Assembly: GCA_038214535.1 (NCBI GenBank)
Contig: JBBQRS010000131.1
Location: 1-11,832, forward strand
Length of the DNA stretch: 11,832 bases
Direction: 5' to 3'
Origin: JBBQRS01 sp038214535
Lineage (GTDB): Bacteria > Chloroflexota > Anaerolineae > CG2-30-64-16
Position 1 is the first letter of the stretch. Each line of letters starts with the position of its first letter. The position numbers and the translations under genes are program-made. The notes below the pieces were generated by a model. That model had not been told where the DNA came from, made no database searches, and was given only the letters and a program-made list of their open reading frames with translations. Positions 5,074 to 11,832 of this stretch are shown one piece after another.

Positions 5074-8000
5074 GTGACCGGAGAAAACGCCACGTTGCGC
5101 GGACGGCTCGCGGCGTTGACGCCCGCGCAGCAGGGACGCCTGTGGGAGCAGCTCGGCGCGGCGGCCGCGACCGGTGACGCCGCGGCCCCCGCGCCGCCCC
5201 CGGGCGCGGGGGCCCCGCCCCCGGCCCCCCCCGCGCCGCCCCCCCCGCCGCCGGTCGCGGCCGCCGCCCACGCGCCCTCCTTCGCGCAGGAACGCTTCTG
5301 GCTGGCCGACCGGCGCCATGGGGGCAGCGGCCTGCATAACCTCGCGTTCACGCTGCGCCTGCGCGGCGACCTCGACGCCGGGGCGCTGGGCCGCGGCCTC
5401 GCGGAGATCGTCCGCCGCCACGCCGCGCTGCGCACGACCCTCGCCGATGACGCGGGCCGGCCACGTGCGGTGATCGCCCCGCCCGGCGACCCCGTGGCCG
5501 TGGCGGGGTTCCTGCTCCTGCCCGTCATCCCGCTGCCGGGGGCAGACGCGCCGCCCGCCACGCGCGAAGCGGCGTTGACATGCCTGCTCTCCGCGGAGGC
5601 CCACCGTCCGTTCGACCTGGCCCGGGGGCCGCTGCTGCGCGCCACACTCTATCGCGTCGCCGCGCGCGACCACGCGCTCCTCGTCACCGTACACCACAGC
5701 GCCTTCGATGCGTGGTCGCAGGCGCTCTTCCTGCGCGAGTTGGCAACCCTCTACACCGCGTTCGCGGGCGGGCAGGCGTCGCCGCTCCCCGACCTGGCGC
5801 GCCAATACGCCGACTTCGCCCTCTGGCAGCGCGCACGGCTGACCGGGTCGTTACTGGAGGAGGGACTGTGCTACTGGCGCGACCAGTTGGGGGGCATTGC
5901 CGCGCCCCTCGCCCTGCCGTGCGACCACGCACCCGCGGCGACCGGTGCTGGGCCGGGCGCGGTCGAGCCGCTCGCGCTGCCGCCCGCGGTCGCCGGTGGG
6001 CTGCGCGCGCTGGGCCGGCAGAACGGCGCGACCCTCTTCACCGTACTGCTCGCCGCCTTCATGGCGCTCCTTCACCGAGAGACCGGGCAGGGCGACATCG
6101 TGGTGGGCGCGCCGGTGGGCGACCGGCCGCGAATTGAGTTCGAGCCGCTGATCGGCTGCTTCCTTAATACGCTGCCCCTGCGGGCCGACCTCTCGGCGAA
6201 CCCCCGTTTCACCGATCTGCTGGCCCACGTGCGTCAGGTCACGCTGGACGCCCTCGCACACGCCGACCTCCCCTTCGAGCGCATGGTTGAAGCGCTGCCC
6301 GCCGCGCGCACGCCGGGCGCGCATCCGCTCTTCCAGGCCATGTTCGCCATGCGCGCCGCCGCCCCGCCGCCCCGCTTCCCCGGCCTCGATGTCGCCGTGA
6401 CGCCGGTCGCCGTCGAGCGGGCCGAGTTTGACCTCACCCTCGACGTGACCGAAGAGCCGGACGGCGGGCTGACCGCCGCGCTGGCCTATCGCGCCGACCG
6501 CTTTGCGCCGGAGACAATCCGGCGGATGGCGGGGCATTTCGAGACGCTCATCGGCGGCATCCTGGCCGACCCCGCGAGACGCATCGGCGCGCTGCCGCTG
6601 TTGCCCGCGGAGGAGCGGCGACGGGTCATGGCGATGTGGCAGGGCGGCCCGCGCCGCGCCGACCGCGACCCCCCGTGCATCCCCGAGCTCTTTGCGCGAC
6701 AGGCCGCGCGCCGCCCCGACGCAGTCGCCGTGACCGACGGTGCAGTAGACATCACGTATGGCGAGCTGAACCGGCGCGCCGATGAGATCGCGCACCGCCT
6801 GCATCGCGCGGGCGTCCGGCCGGAGACGCTCGTCGGCCTCTGCGTCACGCGTTCGCCCGCCATGATCGCCGGGCTACTCGGCATCCTCAAGGCGGGCGCG
6901 GCCTATCTGCCCCTCGACCCCGCCTATCCCACCGAACGGCTGGCCTGGATGCTCGAGGATAGCGGCGCGTCCGTCGTGCTGACCACGCCGCGCGACGCGG
7001 GGCGGCTTCCCGACGGCCCGGCCCGGCTGCTGATGTTGGACACCGCGCCCGGAAATCTAAATACGCCCGGCGTCGAGGCTTCAGCCGGTGACGCCGGTTG
7101 CCGCAAGGACCGGCTGGAGCCTCCACTCCACGCCGGGCAAGCCCCCGCGCTCGGCGCGTTGGCCTACGTGATCTACACCTCCGGCTCGACGGGGCGGCCC
7201 AGGGGCGTGCTGATCGAGCACGGCGCGCTGGCCCGGCTCGCCCGCCACGCCTGCCGCGCCTATGCCCTGCGCCCCGGCGACCGGGTGCTGCAATTCCACT
7301 CGTCGAGCTTCGATGCCAGCGTCGAAGAGATTTTCCCCGCTCTGATCGCCGGGGCGACCCTCGCCTTGCGCTCCGCGGCGATGACCACCTCCGCCGCGGC
7401 CTTCTGGAGTGAGCTGCGGGCGCGGGGCATCACCGTGGTCAGTCTCCCCGCGTCCTTCTGGCATCGCCTCGGTCGGCCCGATGGCGTGGATGCGCCGGCG
7501 GAGATCGGGCCGCGCTCCTGCGAAGCGGCCCCCGCGCTGCGCCTGCTGATCGTCGGCGGCGACCGGCTGCGGCCCGAGACGTTGCGCGCCTGGGACGCCT
7601 GGCTGGAACCGGGCGTCCGGCTGATCCACGCCTACGGGCCGACCGAGGCGACCGTGGTCGCGACGGAGTACGAGGTCCCGCGCGGGGCGCTCGGCCCCGA
7701 CCTGCGCGACGTGCCCATCGGCCGCCCCCTGCCCTACGTGCGCGCCTGTGTGCTGGACGCCTACGGCGATCCGTGTCCCGTGGGCGTGACCGGCGAGCTT
7801 TACCTGGGCGGCGCGGGCCTCGCGCGCGGCTACCTGGGGCGGCCCGATCTCACCGCCGCGCATTTCGTCCCCGACCCCTTCGCGCCCGGCGGGCTGCGTC
7901 AGCCGGGCCGGCTCTACCGCACCGGCGACCTGGCGCGCTATCTGCCCGACGGCAACCTGGTCTTCGTGGGCCGGCGCGACCGCCAACTCAAGGTTCGCGG

Positions 8001-9879
8001 CTACCGCGTCGAACCCGGCGAGGTCGAGGCCGCCCTCATGCGGCATCCCACCGTGCGCGAGGCGTTCGTGACGGGGCGGCGCGACCCCTCCGGCGAGGCG
8101 ATCCTCGTGGCCTATGTCGCGCCGCGCGTGGAGGGGTTGGCCCGCTGGCTGGCCGATCGGCTGCCCGCCTACATGCTGCCCGCCGCCATCCTGCCGCTCG
8201 ATGCCCTGCCGCTGACCCCCGGCGGCAAGGTAGACCCCGCCGCGTTGCCGCCCGTGCCCGGCGCGGCGACGGTCCCCGCAGGGCCGCGCACGCCGACCGA
8301 AGCGCTGGTCTGCCGCGTCATGGCGGCCGTCCTGGAACTGCCGGATGTGGACCCCGATGCCGGCTTCTTCGCGCTGGGCGGCCACTCTCTCCTCGCCGCG
8401 CGCCTGGCCGCGACCCTGTCCGCGGCATCCGGGGTGGAACTCCCGTTCGCCACGCTCTTCGAGTTTCCCACCCCCGCCGGTCTGGCCGCGGCCATCGAGC
8501 GGATGCGGAATCAAGCCCCGCCGCCGTCGCTCCCCGCGCCGGACCCCCCGGCTGAGGGCATCGCGCCGCTTTCGCCGGCCCAGGCGACGATGTGGCGGGT
8601 CGTGCGGGCGTTGCCGGGCGTGCCCATCCTCGCCATGCCCCTCGTGCTGCGCCTCGACGGGCCGCTGGATGGCGCAATGTTGGGGCGCAGCCTGACGGCG
8701 CTGACCGCACGACACGCCATCCTCTCGGCGCGGTTCGGGGAACGCGACGGGCAGCCGGTGATGCTCGCACACCCGCCCGCCGTCTTCCCGCTGCCCCGCG
8801 TGGATCTCCAGGACTTACCCGGCGACCAACACGCCGCGTTGCTGGGACACCTGGTCGCCGAGGAGCTGGCGCGCCCGTTCGACCTGCGCGCCGATCCGCC
8901 GCTGCGCGCCGTGCTGGCCCGGTTGGGGGCGGAGCGTCATGCGCTCTGCCTCACCGCGCACCACATCGCGGCGGATGGCGGCGCGCTGGCCGTGCTGGTC
9001 GAGGAGTTAGCCGCCATTTACGCCGCGTTCGTGGCCGGACGTCCGTCGCCGCTGCCCGCCCCCGCACTCCAGTATGCGGCGTATGTGGATCGGCAGCGGG
9101 CATGGCTTGAGGAGTCGGGGGCGCAGGCGCAACTCGCCTACTGGCTGGGGCAGCTTGACGGCGCGCTCGCACCGCTCGATCTGCCCACCTCGCGGCCGCG
9201 CGCGCAGGGGCCTACGTATCGCTACGGGCGCAGCCGCCGCGTCCTGCCCGCCGCCCTGGGCGACGGGTTACGCGGCCTGGCTCGCGCCCACGATGCGACG
9301 CCCTTCATGGCGCTGCTCGCGGGCGTGTACGCGCTGCTGCACGCGTACACCGGCGCGCGTGACCTCCGCGTGGGCGCGGTGGTCGCCAACCGCAACCGGC
9401 CCGACACCGAACGCCTCGTCGGCCTACTCGCGAATACCGTGGTGCTGCGCGTGGACCATCCCGCCGGCCTAATCGGGCGCGAACTGCTGGACCGGGTGCG
9501 TCGGACGACGCTGGCAGCATATGCCCACCAGGAGTTGCCCTTCGAGCTGCTGTTGGCGGAGTTGCACCGGCGGCATGACCTGGCGCAGGAGACGCCGTTC
9601 CAGGTGTTGCTGGTCTACCAGAACAACCCGGCCCGCCCCGCGGATGCGGGCGCGCTCCACGTCCGGCCTGCGCCCGAAATCCACGGCGCGGAGGACGGCC
9701 CGGAGTTCACAGTTTCGACGTTCGACTGGATCATCGAGGTGGATGAGCTGCCCGGCGGCCCCGCGCTCAGCCTGCGCTACAACGCCGACCTTTTTACCCC
9801 CGCCGACGCCGACCGGGCGCTCGCAGATCTGGAAACCTCTCTCGCCCGCCTCGTCGCCCGCCCCGATCAACCGTTGTAG
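5074..9879 (+). CDS. Nonribosomal peptide synthetase, C-A-T-C
   Basis: This is a 1601-residue synthetase. A Pro/Ala-rich linker (about 31-67) follows a short N-terminal helix. Condensation domain 1 (68-510) has SFAQERFWLAD, RHAALRTT and HHSAFDAW (His207, His208, Asp212; Ala replaces the last Gly of HHxxxDG). The adenylation domain (about 535-1065) has LKAGAAYLPLDPAYP, YTSGSTGRPRG (701-711), AYGPTEAT, YRTGDLARYLPDG, RQLKVRGYRVEPGEVE and PGGKVDPAAL (Lys1052). The carrier motif is ALGGHSL (Ser1105). Condensation domain 2 (about 1163-1601) has HHIAADGG (His1296, His1297, Asp1301) and LLANTVVLR, which marks it as C rather than epimerase. Pocket residues aligned to GrsA read D-A-E-S-I-G-A-V-V-K, close to lysine-type codes. 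No thioesterase or reductase follows. GTG 5074 is the first possible start after an in-frame stop; its ribosome site is weak, so coupling to the 84-residue gene is likely. A palindrome is inserted in frame at residues 664-689. The stop TAG lies in a repeat. Confidence 0.93.
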   Translation: MTGENATLRGRLAALTPAQQGRLWEQLGAAAATGDAAAPAPPPGAGAPPPAPPAPPPPPPVAAAAHAPSFAQERFWLADRRHGGSGLHNLAFTLRLRGDLDAGALGRGLAEIVRRHAALRTTLADDAGRPRAVIAPPGDPVAVAGFLLLPVIPLPGADAPPATREAALTCLLSAEAHRPFDLARGPLLRATLYRVAARDHALLVTVHHSAFDAWSQALFLRELATLYTAFAGGQASPLPDLARQYADFALWQRARLTGSLLEEGLCYWRDQLGGIAAPLALPCDHAPAATGAGPGAVEPLALPPAVAGGLRALGRQNGATLFTVLLAAFMALLHRETGQGDIVVGAPVGDRPRIEFEPLIGCFLNTLPLRADLSANPRFTDLLAHVRQVTLDALAHADLPFERMVEALPAARTPGAHPLFQAMFAMRAAAPPPRFPGLDVAVTPVAVERAEFDLTLDVTEEPDGGLTAALAYRADRFAPETIRRMAGHFETLIGGILADPARRIGALPLLPAEERRRVMAMWQGGPRRADRDPPCIPELFARQAARRPDAVAVTDGAVDITYGELNRRADEIAHRLHRAGVRPETLVGLCVTRSPAMIAGLLGILKAGAAYLPLDPAYPTERLAWMLEDSGASVVLTTPRDAGRLPDGPARLLMLDTAPGNLNTPGVEASAGDAGCRKDRLEPPLHAGQAPALGALAYVIYTSGSTGRPRGVLIEHGALARLARHACRAYALRPGDRVLQFHSSSFDASVEEIFPALIAGATLALRSAAMTTSAAAFWSELRARGITVVSLPASFWHRLGRPDGVDAPAEIGPRSCEAAPALRLLIVGGDRLRPETLRAWDAWLEPGVRLIHAYGPTEATVVATEYEVPRGALGPDLRDVPIGRPLPYVRACVLDAYGDPCPVGVTGELYLGGAGLARGYLGRPDLTAAHFVPDPFAPGGLRQPGRLYRTGDLARYLPDGNLVFVGRRDRQLKVRGYRVEPGEVEAALMRHPTVREAFVTGRRDPSGEAILVAYVAPRVEGLARWLADRLPAYMLPAAILPLDALPLTPGGKVDPAALPPVPGAATVPAGPRTPTEALVCRVMAAVLELPDVDPDAGFFALGGHSLLAARLAATLSAASGVELPFATLFEFPTPAGLAAAIERMRNQAPPPSLPAPDPPAEGIAPLSPAQATMWRVVRALPGVPILAMPLVLRLDGPLDGAMLGRSLTALTARHAILSARFGERDGQPVMLAHPPAVFPLPRVDLQDLPGDQHAALLGHLVAEELARPFDLRADPPLRAVLARLGAERHALCLTAHHIAADGGALAVLVEELAAIYAAFVAGRPSPLPAPALQYAAYVDRQRAWLEESGAQAQLAYWLGQLDGALAPLDLPTSRPRAQGPTYRYGRSRRVLPAALGDGLRGLARAHDATPFMALLAGVYALLHAYTGARDLRVGAVVANRNRPDTERLVGLLANTVVLRVDHPAGLIGRELLDRVRRTTLAAYAHQELPFELLLAELHRRHDLAQETPFQVLLVYQNNPARPADAGALHVRPAPEIHGAEDGPEFTVSTFDWIIEVDELPGGPALSLRYNADLFTPADADRALADLETSLARLVARPDQPL
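7065..7138. repeat. Palindromic element inside the adenylation-domain coding sequence
   Basis: Bases 7065-7089 and 7109-7138 form an imperfect inverted repeat: the left arm starts GCCCGGCG and contains GAGGCTTCAGCCGGT, the right arm contains ACCGGCTGGAGCCTCCA and ends CGCCGGGC. The core GGCTTCAGCCG is shared with the intergenic palindromes at 4709 and 10168. It is translated as about 25 residues (664-689) of low hydrophobicity between the PLDPAYP motif and the ATP loop, a region where length varies among adenylation domains, and it keeps the frame open. Confidence 0.65.
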
Positions 9880-9978
9880 GGGCAAGGCGTTCCCCGGCGA
9901 CATTCCCGCGCCCGGTCAATCCCCATTTCCCCACATGGTTCGTTAACCATCTATGTGGGAGGAACGTCTTGCCCCTAC
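9876..9978. repeat. Nested palindromic repeat at the end of the C-A-T-C gene
   Basis: The outer arms are GTAGGGGCAAGGCGTTCCCC (from 9876) and, inverted, GTAGGGGCAAGACGTTCCTC (ending at 9978). Inside lies a second hairpin, CCCCACAT (9929-9936) with ATGTGGG (9953-9959), which itself encloses ATGGTT/AACCAT. The TAG stop of the synthetase gene (9877-9879) is within the first four bases of the left arm. The structure could end or process the NRPS transcript from either direction, although no uridine run follows. Confidence 0.8.
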
Positions 9979-10167
9979 GCTCCCGCGCGGCGAGGGAACC
10001 ACCCGCCATCCGCCATCCGCTATCTGCCACTCATCCCGTGCCGCGCCCAGGCCGCGCCCCCGCGTAATCCACCGTAATCACCTGTAACATGGTCAATGGG
10101 CGATGTGCGTTCATACGGCTATCCTATCACCCCTTCACCTCCGTCCAGCAGGGCACGAATTAGGCCC
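9979..10167. other. Intergenic stretch with short tandem repeats
   Basis: No gene is supported between the two palindromes. Four adjacent heptamers of the GCCATCC type lie at 10005-10032, the last two diverged. GTAATC occurs at 10064 and 10074 with GTAACA at 10084, an exact 10-base spacing. The rest is GC-rich with no open frame of convincing composition. Together with 9880-9978 and 10168-10372 this makes about 490 bases without a gene. Confidence 0.6.
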
Positions 10168-10233
10168 CCCTTCGTAGTAACGGCTTCAGCCGTTAGGGGG
10201 TGTGACAACGGCTGAAGCCGTTACTACGAAGGG
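10168..10233. repeat. Palindromic repeat, copy 2 (AACGGCTTCAGCCGTT family), perfect arms
   Basis: Arms of 27 bases (10168-10194 and 10207-10233) are exact inverted copies around the loop AGGGGGTGTGAC. The arm sequence starts CCCTTCGTAGTAACGGCTTC and matches the left arm of copy 1 at 4709. The ends carry no clear target-site duplication and there is no coding capacity. It lies between the NRPS genes and the thioredoxin-VKOR gene and may serve as a terminator. Confidence 0.92.
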
Positions 10234-10295
10234 AAAGCGATGATTTGAAGGTGCTGGGCGCGAATCTTCGGATAGCCTCTCTTTGAGAATTAGTG

Positions 10296-10301
10296 TACAA
10301 T
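10296..10301 (+). promoter_or_regulatory. Weak -10 candidate for the thioredoxin-VKOR gene
   Basis: TACAAT in an AT-richer patch is the best -10-like hexamer before the gene. The base positions 17 upstream (TAGCCT) do not resemble a -35 box, so this is tentative. Confidence 0.3.
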
Positions 10302-10360
10302 TAGCCACGGGGGGCTTCCTTCTCCCGGAGGGTGAAGGTCAGGGTCACGGCAGAGTAATA

Positions 10361-10367
10361 AGGAGGG
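10361..10367 (+). promoter_or_regulatory. Ribosome binding site AGGAGGG deciding the thioredoxin-VKOR start
   Basis: AGGAGGG ends five bases before ATG 10373. The frame is open further upstream to a TTG at 10283, but those 30 codons precede the ribosome site and would spoil the signal sequence, so 10373 is the start. Confidence 0.85.
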
Positions 10368-10372
10368 ATCGC

Positions 10373-11644
10373 ATGACACGCCGAAGGTTGCTCGCGTTAC
10401 GCCTGCTGGGCTGCGCGCTGATGATGTTGCTGCTGAGCGCGGGGCCGCTGGAGGCCGCATCGGGTACGGTACACGCCGTGCTGTTCTATTCGCCGACGTG
10501 CGGGCATTGCCATACGGTGATTACCGAGGTGCTGCCGCCGCTATTAGAGAAATACGGCGACCAGTTGCAGATCATGGGGGTTGACATCAGCCAGCCGGGC
10601 TCGGAGGCGCTGTTCAACGCGGCCATCGAGCAGTACGACGTGCCGCCGGAGAACCAGGGCGTGCCGATGCTGCTGGTGGGCGACGTGGTGCTGGTGGGGT
10701 CGGCGGAGATTCCTGAGCGCTTTCCGGGGCTGATCGAGGAGCATCTGGCGGCGGGCGGGCTGGATTGGCCGGATGTGCCGGGGCTGGCCGCGGTGATCGC
10801 GCAGGCGGAAGCCGCGGCGAGCGCACCTGAGGATGCCCAGTCCGCGGGGGAGGATGTCGCGGCGGGCGCATCTGAGGATGCGCAGTCCGCGGGAGAGGAT
10901 GTCGCGGCGGGCGCATCTGAGGATGCGCAGTCCGCGGGAGAGAGCGGCGCAAGCGACGCCGTGACAGGCGCGCTACCGACGGGATTACAAACGGAACCGC
11001 AGACAGTGGGGGCGCGCCTGGCGCGTGACCCGGTGGGGAATGGCCTGGCGGTGCTCTTCCTGATCGGGATGGTGGGCGCGCTGGGGTGGGTGCTCGCCAC
11101 GACGCGGCCGTGGACGGCCCCGCTCGTAGCGCGCTCTTCAGAGCGCCCCGCGTCGTGGCGTGACTGGGCCGTGCCTGCGCTGACGCTCATCGGGCTGGGG
11201 GTGGCGGGCTATCTGGCCTACGTGGAGACGCAGCAGGTGACGGCGATCTGTGGGCCGGTGGGCGATTGCAACGCGGTGCAGCAAAGCCCCTACGCGCGGC
11301 TCTTCGGCCTCATCCCCATCGGCGTGCTGGGGCTGGCCGGCTATCTGCTGATCCTGGGCGGCTGGCTGGTCTATCGCTATACGGCGGGGGCGGCGGCGCG
11401 CTGGGCCGGGCTGCTGATCTGCGCCCTGACGATTGGCGGCGTGCTCTTCTCGATCTACCTGACGTTCCTCGAACCGTTCGTGATCGGCGCGACCTGCGCG
11501 TGGTGCCTCACCTCGGCGCTGCTGATGACGCTGCTCCTGCTGAGCATCTGCCCCTACGTGCTGCGAGGCCGCGGAGGCGCAGAGGAGCAGAGGGGCGGAG
11601 GAGCGGAGGGGACAGGATTTACAAGACGAACAGGATTGTCTTGA
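10373..11644 (+). CDS. Membrane thioredoxin-like / VKOR fusion protein
   Basis: This 423-residue protein starts with a signal or anchor segment (Arg-rich head, hydrophobic to about residue 29). A thioredoxin-like domain has FYSPTCGHC (Cys43, Cys46) and the cis-proline G-V-P-M-L (Pro98). A flexible acidic linker (about 145-215) contains a 15-residue repeat, then comes a membrane segment (224-242). The VKOR domain has a first helix (266-284), the loop pair Cys293/Cys299, conserved Ser305, further helices, and the quinone-proximal CAWC (Cys375, Cys378). Such enzymes oxidise secreted proteins, passing electrons through the thioredoxin to VKOR and then to quinone. Arginines at 243-263 lie on the predicted cytosolic side, so both cysteine sites face outward. 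The thioredoxin precedes VKOR, whereas in the well-known bacterial fusions it follows. Codons from about 11565 onward (R-G-R-G-G-A-E-E-Q) come from purine-rich repeats, and the stop lies in a palindrome, so the tail is probably not native. Confidence 0.9.
   Translation: MTRRRLLALRLLGCALMMLLLSAGPLEAASGTVHAVLFYSPTCGHCHTVITEVLPPLLEKYGDQLQIMGVDISQPGSEALFNAAIEQYDVPPENQGVPMLLVGDVVLVGSAEIPERFPGLIEEHLAAGGLDWPDVPGLAAVIAQAEAAASAPEDAQSAGEDVAAGASEDAQSAGEDVAAGASEDAQSAGESGASDAVTGALPTGLQTEPQTVGARLARDPVGNGLAVLFLIGMVGALGWVLATTRPWTAPLVARSSERPASWRDWAVPALTLIGLGVAGYLAYVETQQVTAICGPVGDCNAVQQSPYARLFGLIPIGVLGLAGYLLILGGWLVYRYTAGAAARWAGLLICALTIGGVLFSIYLTFLEPFVIGATCAWCLTSALLMTLLLLSICPYVLRGRGGAEEQRGGGAEGTGFTRRTGLS
10823..10942 (+). 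repeat. 45-base tandem repeat in the thioredoxin-VKOR linker
   Basis: Two full units (10823-10867, 10868-10912) and 30 bases of a third (10913-10942) encode A-(P/S)-E-D-A-Q-S-A-G-E-D-V-A-A-G. Units differ at only a few positions, so the expansion is recent. The unit is a multiple of three and lengthens the acidic linker between the two domains. Confidence 0.93.
11131..11146. repeat. Short palindrome GCGCTCTTCAGAGCGC within the VKOR fusion gene
   Basis: Seven-base arms surround a TC centre, the same design as AACGGCTTCAGCCGTT in the intergenic repeats (centre CTTCAG). It is in frame and encodes part of the short cytosolic loop before the VKOR domain (residues about 253-258). Confidence 0.5.
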
Positions 11645-11675
11645 ATACATCCTGTTAATCCTGTAAATCTTGTCC
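11610..11675. repeat. Palindromic repeat of the ACAGGATTTACA type
   Basis: The left arm reads GGACAGGATTTACAAGACGA and the reverse complement of the right arm GGACAAGATTTACAGGATTA, an imperfect inverted repeat of roughly 27-base arms. The TGA stop of the VKOR fusion gene (11642-11644) lies near its centre. It is preceded by a purine-rich stretch of GGCGGAG/GCAGAGG motifs (about 11570-11609) that also looks repetitive. Confidence 0.8.
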
Positions 11676-11689
11676 GCTTGCGATTGCTT

Positions 11690-11832
11690 CAACGGATGCA
11701 CGCGGAGACGCGGGGGGACCGGGGGGGTTTTTTTTTTTTTTATACAATGGGGTACTGTTTTGTGGTTATGTGCTTTGGTAATGGGGGGGTTTTTTTTTTA
11801 TCGGGGTGGGGTGGGGGCGGGTTTATGAATTC
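11690..11832. other. Homopolymer-rich terminal sequence, no gene seen
   Basis: Two blocks of seven G followed by a T run (T14 from 11728, T10 from 11790), further G-rich patches and a final GAATTC. Composition is unlike anything else in the window; no frame or RNA is supported. It may be poor-quality sequence. Confidence 0.6.

Noticed and set aside
7081..8772. Open minus-strand frame of 563 codons opposite the synthetase
   Set aside because: It lies wholly antisense to clear adenylation and condensation motifs; long antisense frames are expected at this GC content, and the translation is a low-complexity mix of Arg, Gly and Ala with no recognisable domain.
8560..9879. Epimerisation domain at the end of the synthetase
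   Set aside because: HHxxxDG occurs in both types, but the later motif LLANTVVLR and the HQELPFELL segment match condensation domains, and no E-type motifs were seen.
9988..10167. Small protein genes in the intergenic stretch after the synthetase
   Set aside because: Open frames here follow heptamer repeats and palindromes, lack ribosome sites and show no protein-like composition.
10283..10372. N-terminal extension of the thioredoxin-VKOR protein from TTG 10283
   Set aside because: The AGGAGGG site lies inside the extension and directly serves ATG 10373; the extension would bury the signal sequence.

Overview
The window is GC-rich, roughly two thirds G+C by eye. It reads like an accessory region of a bacterial chromosome, most plausibly a filamentous or environmental Chloroflexota. 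That guess rests on the mix of gene types and on the many dispersed palindromic repeats lying between genes; no rRNA or other marker gene is present, so it is tentative. No tRNA, rRNA, CRISPR array, transposase or integrase was seen.

Region by region. (1) Bases 1-402 hold the 3' part of a gp19-family phage-tail tube protein, as found in contractile phage tails and phage-tail-like injection systems. Its stop codon overlaps the start of an ATP-grasp enzyme of the D-Ala-D-Ala-ligase fold (399-1394). A short remnant of a GNAT acetyltransferase follows and runs into an AT-richer inverted repeat (1611-1723). (2) A minus-strand gene (1724-2632) encodes a 302-residue soluble protein that I do not recognise. 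(3) A 200-base divergent promoter region separates it from a compact nonribosomal peptide synthetase (NRPS) locus on the plus strand: a stand-alone adenylation-carrier (A-T) protein (2856-4718), an unrecognised 84-residue protein (4804-5058) and a C-A-T-C synthetase (5074-9879). (4) A gene-free stretch of about 490 bases carries two palindromic elements, short tandem repeats and a weak promoter candidate. (5) A membrane thioredoxin-VKOR fusion (10373-11644) follows. (6) The last 190 bases hold another palindrome and then homopolymer-rich sequence of doubtful quality ending in an EcoRI site.

How the NRPS genes may work together: the A-T protein would load a starter acid, which by its altered binding pocket is probably not an ordinary alpha-amino acid. 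The first condensation domain of the large protein would join it to the residue chosen by the second A domain, whose pocket reads as lysine-like. A terminal condensation domain, with no thioesterase or reductase after it, would pass the product to an amine or alcohol nucleophile or to a further protein encoded elsewhere. No MbtH, phosphopantetheinyl transferase, transporter or tailoring enzyme lies in the window, so the pathway is either very small or incomplete here.

The most distinctive feature at DNA level is the behaviour of palindromic repeats. The stop codons of three genes (A-T protein, C-A-T-C synthetase, thioredoxin-VKOR) lie inside repeat palindromes. A fourth repeat abuts the stop of the 302-residue gene and cuts off the GNAT gene. 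Two further palindromes of similar design sit in frame inside coding sequence, one of them within an adenylation domain.
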